Shown here piece after piece: positions 58,237-64,000 of a DNA stretch of 64,000 nt (position 1 is the first letter of the stretch; each line of letters begins with the position of its first letter). Location of the stretch: positions 23,552,046-23,616,045 of the forward strand of contig NC_081547.1 of the NCBI RefSeq assembly GCF_901000735.1. The letters run 5' to 3'. The position numbers were made by a program, and so were the translations under genes. The notes under the pieces are model-generated. The model did no database searches and was not told the origin of the DNA. It saw only the letters and a list, made by a program, of their open reading frames with translations. The stretch comes from Corylus avellana (Eukaryota; Streptophyta; Magnoliopsida; Fagales; Betulaceae).

Positions 58237-59496
58237 ATGGCTGTAATTGGCACATCTTCTACAAAATTCGACATGATGAAGTTCGATGGATCTTGTAATT
58301 TCGGGTTTTGGCAGAAATGTGTCAAGGATTTGTTGGTGCAACAAGGGATGGAGAATGCATTATATGGAACGAAACCATAAGGTATGGCGAACATAGATTG
58401 GAAGGAACTTGAGGCGAAAGCGATGGCTACTATTCGGCTTTCTCTGAGAGATGACGTGATGTATCATGTCATGGACGAAGAATCTCTGACGGCAGTTTGG
58501 TTGAAACTGGAAAGTCGGTAAATGTCAAAGTCGTTGACGAACACGCTCTATCTAAAGCAGCGGTTGTATGGCTTGAAGATGGCGGAGGGCTCAGATCCGA
58601 GCTAACACATCAACGCATGTAATCAGATAATCGGAGATCTGAAGATGGTTGATGTGAAGTTTGAAGACGAAGACAAGGCATTGATGCTATTGAATTCACT
58701 CCCAACTTCTCATACGTATGAGAATTTGATTACAACTCTGACATGGGGGAAAGAGTCTTTGGAGTTAGAGGACGTTACAGGAACCCTATTAGCTTTTCAT
58801 CAGAGGAAGAAAATCAATGATGAAAGTTCTCAATGAGAAGGGCTAGTTGTAAAGGTAACCAAGAGCATGGAAGAAACAGTAACAATGGTAGTTCGAATGG
58901 CAAGAATTCTTGGTCAAAGTCCAAGAAGAGGAAGGATGTCAATTGCTATAAGTGTAGGAAGAAATGGCACATAAAGCAGGACTATTCAGATCGGAAGAAG
59001 AATAAGGACGACGAGAACAAAGTTCCTCAAGGTCTGTGAACGTAGTGGAAGACAATTCAAAAGATGCTGATGGTGATATGCTTTCTGTTGCATCTAATTT
59101 AGAGCATCCTGCGGATTCTTGGATTTTGGACTCAGTATGTTTGTTTCATGTGACGTCCAACATAGATTGGTTTGACACCTACAGGTCAGTTAATTCTAGT
59201 ATAGTTACTATGAGTAATGATGCATAGTACAAAATTACTGGCATAGGTAATATTAAAATTAAAATGTTTGATGGTGTGGTTAGAACATTATGTGATGTTA
59301 GACATGTACTAGATGTAAAAAAGAATATGATTTTATTGAGTACTTTAGACTCAAACGATTATGGTTATATAAGTTTGAAGGTAGAGTAATGAAGGTGACT
59401 AAGGGTGCGATGGTAGTGATGAAGGGGCAAAAAAGTTCAAAAAGTATCTATAAACTGTTATGAAGTACAATTGTAGGTGGAATCGCCTATGTGGAA
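58237..59496 (+). pseudogene. Degenerate Copia gag/protease fragment
   Basis: Starts MAVIGTSSTKFDMMKFDGSC, a UBN2-type Copia Gag, and continues in pieces (GMANIDWKELEAKAMATIRL, LMLLNSLPTSHTYENLITTL, LTWGKESLELEDV) across in-frame stops at about 58378, 58519 and 58603 and a frameshift near 58835. A zinc knuckle (CYKCRKKWHIKQDY, final Cys lost) is followed by the protease region WILDSVCLFHVTS, where the usual DSG is DSV, and the start of the pre-integrase segment (SIYKLL). It breaks off at 59496 against a gypsy LTR fragment; integrase, RT, RNase H and the 3' LTR are missing. Confidence 0.85.
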
Positions 59497-60075
59497 TCGT
59501 CTCTCCCTCTAACTCTGCCTTTCACTATCTCTCTGCTAGCTCTCTCTCTCTCTCGTGTTCTTTCTTTCTTCCAGCACTTTGTCTCGCCCTTTGTCTCTCT
59601 GCTCTGTGTAAACACTCTAAAAAAGAAGAAAGATTGAGTAGAAAACGGAAAAAAGAAGAATATGTGGAAGAGAAGGGAGAAGAGTGGTGAAATTGTGAAG
59701 GGGGAAGCTCTATTTATAAGAAAAAAAAAAATACTATTCTACCTTTCATTTACAATTCTACCATCCCTTTACTATTCCACCTACCAAATACTATTACCTA
59801 CCATTAACTATTCTGTCTTCCATTACTCTTCTATCTACCACTTACTATTCTACCTACCAAATACTATTATACCTTTCATCACTATTCTACCTACCAAATA
59901 CCAATTACTATTCTATTATTCCACAAATTACGATTCTCTAATTACCACTTTCTATAAATTCATAGATCACCATAGATTCCTCAAGAATTAAAATCATTTG
60001 CTACTACGAATATTGAAATAAGTATCATCAAATAAATATCTCTAAAATAATACTTTTAAAATCTGGGGCGCTACA
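59497..60075 (-). mobile_element. Gypsy-type LTR, copy 3 (partial)
   Basis: Homologous to the right half of copy 1 (39167-39772), ending with the same terminus TCTGGGGCGCTACA. It lacks the other half. It retains the minus-strand TATA-like TATAAATAGAGC near 59708. The flank beyond its terminus is GCTCT (60076-60080), identical to the flank of copy 1 at 38568-38572. Confidence 0.85.
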
Positions 60076-60080
60076 GCTCT

Positions 60081-61225
60081 TCTACAATTTTTGTGAACAA
60101 CAAAGGGATGAGAACATGCCCCCTACTCGTTAAAGAGAGATTTTGAAGAGGAAGAAAAGAGGAGAAAGAAGGTAAATGTTTGTGATTTTGTGAATTTTTA
60201 TGTTGTGGTAGGGTGATTTTTGTATAACTTGTGATGAATTTTGTAGATTGAGAGATGGTTTTAGAGAGAAAACTCAGAAAAAGATAAATGGGTTGAGGGA
60301 GAAGGAGATGAAAAGAATTGAAAAGGAAAAGGGAGTTGAGTGGCTATGAGGCAAAAGGGGTTGCCGGTGACACCGGGCACAGTTCGAGCCCGCCCCAAGC
60401 AGTGGTGATGCTGGAGGGAGATAGGAGAGAAACCAAGTAAGCGAGAGAGAAGAAGAGGGCGCCACGGCGACCCTACATGCATAATTTGCGACCATTTGCC
60501 ATACTATAACCATTGGTTTCTTATTGGAAATAGGAATGATATTGTTATTATGGTAATTAGTATGATTTTACTTTGCCAACAGAGTGACGATTAAGATCAA
60601 ATGAGACCATTGTTCAAAGCTCACACCGTGCGCGCGCGCGCGCACACACATATATATATATATATATAATCTAATCTAATTAAGTGACATGTATTTTAAA
60701 AGCATGTGAGAAATTTATCACGTGCCAAGAGACATTTAGCAATTTATTGAACTAATTTATAAGAATTAGCTACAAACTAATTTGTAGCTAATTTATATCC
60801 TCTAAAAAAGTAATTGCCTTCTTCTTTACTCCAATTTTTTCGATATTCCTTTTTAAATGGCATATTTTTTGGAATTCGTAGCTATATAAAAAGGAAAAAT
60901 CGTGATTTGATTTGTTCATAAACACTTTAATTTGGAGCATACTCTACATAAATAGCACAATTTCGTTGAAAATCTAGAAAAAACTATTTTCAACCTGATA
61001 TATTTTAGTTGTTTCATATGCGAAAACTTGACACCTCACCACCTATTTGCAAAGAATAAGGAAATCCCGCTTCCCGGTTGGACATTTTCAACAACAGAAA
61101 GCACCACAAGTAACCCAACTTTCATGGCTTCCAAAATAAAACATCCATCCATCATCGCAAATCCGAGGCTTTCTTACGTCTCCATCTCTTAATTCTCGAA
61201 TAATCATCAATTTCCCACAAAAAGA
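60081..61225. other. Intergenic and CXE promoter region
   Basis: A compound microsatellite (CG)n(CA)n(TA)n lies at about 60631-60668. The GC-richer patch at 60350-60480 gives only short antisense frames without a domain. The last few hundred bases are the presumed promoter of the esterase-like gene; no convincing TATA box was placed. Confidence 0.45.
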
Positions 61226-62164
61226 ATGTCGAAATTCAACCCCTACGACCACCTGAAGATCTTCCTCAACCCCGACGGCACGCTCACTCGCCACCTCAAA
61301 ATCCCGGTAGTGGAGGCAAAGCCTAACGCCGCTCCCGACGACGTCGTGGTCTCCAAGGACGTCACTCTCAACGAGGAAAACAAAACATGGGTCCGTATCT
61401 TTCTGCCAACAAAACTGCCGGCTTCCAACGCTCGGCTTCCAATAATCATCTACTTCCACCACGGCGGGTGGGTTCTCTTCAGCGCCGCAGACCCCGTCAT
61501 ACACGCAGATTGCGCAAGATTGGCAAGCAAAATTCCCGCCGTTGTCGTCTCCTTGAATTACCGGCTAGCACCGGAGAACCGGATCCCGGCGCAGTACTAC
61601 GACGCCATGGAAGCCATCAACTGGGTGAATCGACAGAGGACGAACCCCAAATGCGATCTCTGGATAAGAGATTACGGAGACTTCTCGAGGTGTTATCTTT
61701 ACGGAAGTGGAAATGGCGCAAACATGGTGTTCTTCGTTTCTTTGAAGGCTTATGAGCATCAACTGGGGCTCGCCGGGATAATACTGAACCAACCCATGTT
61801 CGGCGGTGAACGGAGAACAAAATCCGAGATTGAATTTGCTACGGACGAGCTTTATCCTTTGCCTGTGTTCGACCTTATGTGGCACCTCGCTTTGCCAAAA
61901 GGAGTCAATCGGGACCATCGATATTGTAATCCGATTATGGAGGGCCCGCACAGGAGTCTCATCAGTGGGCTGGGAAGGTGTCTGGTGATCGGCTTCGGTA
62001 AGGACCCGTTGATCGATCGGCAGCAGGATTTTGTGACCTTGTTGGCCCACAGTGGGGTCCACGTCGAGGCGTATTTTGATGAAGTTGGGTTCCACAATAT
62101 TCATTTAGTGGACCCGCGGCGGGCTGAAGTAGTTGTAAATTTGATGAGAGAATTTATGATTTGA
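61226..62164 (+). CDS. Carboxylesterase (CXE)-like protein lacking the nucleophile Ser
   Basis: Intronless, 312 aa, the usual length for plant class-I carboxylesterases of the hormone-sensitive-lipase/GID1 alpha/beta-hydrolase group. Fold landmarks are clear: LNYRLAPENRIPAQYYDA (110-127), D260 in GKDPLIDRQ and H290 in GFHNIH, two members of the triad. The nucleophile elbow, normally GSSAGGN, reads GSGNGAN at 160-166, so the catalytic Ser is Gly162. The oxyanion motif HGGGF reads HHGGW (78-82). Both active-site signatures are therefore altered while the rest is intact, suggesting a non-hydrolytic or binding role, as in GID1 receptors (there the His is lost). A relative with an intact elbow lies convergently 1.2 kb away. 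The start is the first ATG of the frame. Confidence 0.9.
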   Translation: MSKFNPYDHLKIFLNPDGTLTRHLKIPVVEAKPNAAPDDVVVSKDVTLNEENKTWVRIFLPTKLPASNARLPIIIYFHHGGWVLFSAADPVIHADCARLASKIPAVVVSLNYRLAPENRIPAQYYDAMEAINWVNRQRTNPKCDLWIRDYGDFSRCYLYGSGNGANMVFFVSLKAYEHQLGLAGIILNQPMFGGERRTKSEIEFATDELYPLPVFDLMWHLALPKGVNRDHRYCNPIMEGPHRSLISGLGRCLVIGFGKDPLIDRQQDFVTLLAHSGVHVEAYFDEVGFHNIHLVDPRRAEVVVNLMREFMI

Positions 62165-63283
62165 TTACCATAATTCTGACTTGAGGGTTGATTCACATCA
62201 CACCGAGCAGTCCCGCTAATTTTTTTTTTTTTATAATTAAAATATTAAAATATTATATTTTAATATTTTAAAATATTATATTTTAATATTTTAAAATATT
62301 AAATCACCTGGGCATGCATTTTGCACGCCCAACGTGATGTTTATCATCACTTAACTTACTAAATATTTTAGATCTTATAATTGATTACCATACGACCTTT
62401 TTCTCTTTTAATTTCACTATGGTTTTCTCACCATAAAAGAATGAGGACGGTTTGTTTCTTCTATCAGTCTTGTATCAAGAAGTTCTTTAATTTATATATC
62501 AAATTCATCTATATCTTTTTTGGTATGGATCATAGGTTTAACTCTAATTATGATATTAGGATATTTTAATTTTAAACTACTTAATCGAGGTCATTTCGAC
62601 CAGAGTTTTAAAGGATCTTCACTAAAATTTTCTTCAAAAATTTTATAAATCCAATGTAACAAATCTTTTTCAAGAAAATAGACTTGTGGTAAAACTTCTT
62701 TTTTTAAAAAAAAAAAATTTGTTTTACTAATTCTGAATCATTTTTAGTCCAAACAAATTTTTTTTTTATCCTTTTTTGCAATTTTCTTTTTTTATCTTCT
62801 ACTTTTTGAGGAAATTATTGTACTTTAAAGATTACGTGTTCTTGTAGTTTTAAACTTTATTGATTTACACCTCAAGGGAATTGGTAGTTACCCAATTAAT
62901 AGCCTATTTGGAATTTGGGTTGACAAATAGAATTTGTTTATATAAAAAATTAATGAAAATAAAAAATAAAAAAATTCAATTAAACATGTGCGATGAAAAA
63001 ACTATTACTTTTCATCTAAATTTTCATTGCTTCTTAGGAAGTCTGTTTAGATGTTCGATATAGATATTCGTACCCTTGATGGTTTTATTCATCAGATTGC
63101 GCCGCAGTAAGAGGTTTTTTGGGTTGCATTCGGAGAACTAATCCACTTTCACCTGTTTAGAGGTGCTCATGGTCTATCTAAATTAGGTTAATCTGTCTAA
63201 ACTTGTTTTTAGTAAGCTTTTATTAGCTTCTTTTTTGTCGTTTTAATGGATGCCAATTTGTTAAAATTTGTTATTAAAATTTG

Positions 63284-63314
<31 letters not shown>

Positions 63315-63367
63315 TTCAAAATCTAAACCAAATCCATTTATTATTATATATATATGAAGATACATTC
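62165..63367. other. Spacer between convergent CXE genes
   Basis: Contains an AT-only block of nested palindromes built from TTAATATTTTAAAATATT (62236-62302), a (TA)n microsatellite (63287-63314) and T-rich 3' flanks. No gene recognised. Confidence 0.5.
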
Positions 63368-64000
63368 TCACATGGTGGATCTGGCTCCAACATCATTACT
63401 CTCACGTGCACAACTTGTAATAAAACCCTTGATATCTATGAGCCAAGTTTGGGCCTTCGCGGGGTCAAAGAGCTCCACACCATGGAAGCCTTCGTCATGA
63501 AACAGGGCCACCACGTGCACCTGACGTGCCTCCAGCATCCTCACAAGCTCCTTCTGCTTATCCAGCAATGGGTCCCCACCGTGCCCCCTGACCAAACATC
63601 TCGGCAGCCGTCGGATCTTCCCATCATCATGGGACCCACCCACCATCGGATTACAATACTCATGATCACGATCAGCGTCCTTTGGCAAGGCCAGCGCCCA
63701 CATCAAGTCATTAGCAGCCAACGGCAAAATCCGATCGTTGATAAACCTCATCTCGGATCCCGTCCTTTCAACCCCACTGAAATACGGCTGATTAAGTATC
63801 AGCCCTTGGATCTCAACCGGTTCCAGATCAACATCAAGCACACGTAAACCTGCATGGTACACAATATTGCCCCCAGCACTACTACCCATTAAAAAGCAGC
63901 GCGTGAAGTCAACGTACTCTCTCAACCAATCATCACAGTTGGTATCCTTGGCCTGGTTCCGCACCCACATGACGGCGTCCACGGCGTCGTCGTAAGCCGC
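63368..64000 (-). CDS. Carboxylesterase (CXE), partial at window edge
   Basis: The last 210 codons of a plant class-I carboxylesterase; the frame runs open through the window edge ([16 protein letters not shown] at the start of what is visible), so the start and HGGG motif lie outside. The nucleophile elbow is intact (LMGSSAGGN), with the acid in [10 protein letters not shown] and the His in HDEGFHGVE, so an active esterase is expected, hydrolysing small acyl esters in the cytosol. It is homologous to the gene at 61226-62164 (shared LNQP, RDH.YCNP, DPL(I/L)D) and faces it tail to tail. The C-terminus is about 15-20 aa longer than in the neighbour. Confidence 0.92.
   Translation of the reverse strand, partial: AAYDDAVDAVMWVRNQAKDTNCDDWLREYVDFTRCFLMGSSAGGNIVYHAGLRVLDVDLEPVEIQGLILNQPYFSGVERTGSEMRFINDRILPLAANDLMWALALPKDADRDHEYCNPMVGGSHDDGKIRRLPRCLVRGHGGDPLLDKQKELVRMLEARQVHVVALFHDEGFHGVELFDPAKAQTWLIDIKGFITSCARESNDVGARSTM

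Noticed and set aside
60631..60668. Z-DNA-like (CG)n(CA)n(TA)n run as a regulatory element
   Set aside because: It is an ordinary compound microsatellite about 560 bp from the nearest gene; nothing ties it to regulation.
61565..62104. Antisense 179-codon frame opposite the esterase-like gene
   Set aside because: The sense frame is a clear full-length alpha/beta-hydrolase; the antisense frame follows from its codon bias.

Overview
The window is nuclear DNA of a flowering plant, most likely a woody eudicot. Genes have plant-type GT-AG introns, the families present are plant families (gibberellin 20-oxidase, L-type lectin receptor kinase, URT1, HPR3-type reductases, plant CXE esterases), and the AT-rich intergenic DNA is full of plant LTR retrotransposons, L1 LINEs, a SINE, TRIM elements and MITEs. 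I cannot name the species from sequence alone.

Layout. 1-4 kb: intergenic, with three small inverted-repeat transposons. 4.0-5.4 kb (+): a complete three-exon gibberellin 20-oxidase (389 aa). 5.4-13 kb: gene-free, holding a 287-bp TRIM retrotransposon, a pair of related MITEs, a hexanucleotide minisatellite and LTR-element debris. 13.1-19.7 kb (-): a tandem cluster of hydroxypyruvate/glyoxylate reductase genes: one decayed C-terminal remnant and two complete two-exon genes (338 and 332 aa). The long intron of the second holds a solo Copia-type LTR with a clean target duplication and a SINE. 20.8-21.2 kb: a broken FAR1/MULE-type fragment. 22.2-30.1 kb (-): a complete six-exon UTP:RNA uridylyltransferase (URT1-like, 767 aa) with transposon pieces in its introns. 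30.5-33.3 kb: two members of a MITE family with perfect 9-bp target duplications, a larger terminal-inverted-repeat element and a rearranged TRIM. 34.1 kb: tRNA-Ala(UGC) preceded by a tandem duplication of its own 5' half. 35-35.9 kb (-): a NAC-domain pseudogene.

36.6-60 kb is a nested retrotransposon landscape: a possible large LTR at 36.6-38.6 kb, a minus-strand Ty3/gypsy-type element reduced to two LTRs and about 0.4 kb of interior (38.6-41.1 kb), a nearly full-length but mutated L1 LINE (41.1-47.2 kb, minus), an intact intronless lectin receptor kinase (51.5-53.5 kb, +), several TIR elements with arrays of short palindromes, and a truncated Copia element fused to a third gypsy LTR copy (57.9-60.1 kb). 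The outermost gypsy LTR ends carry the same 5-bp flank on both sides of a 21.5-kb block that includes the receptor kinase. 61.2-64 kb: two convergent carboxylesterase (CXE) genes. The complete one has lost the nucleophile serine; the partial one at the window edge keeps it.

The protein genes are independent plant transcription units (hormone synthesis, photorespiratory or glyoxylate reduction, mRNA 3' uridylation, surface signalling, ester hydrolysis or ligand binding). Apart from the HPR and CXE local duplications, nothing indicates that they act as one system.
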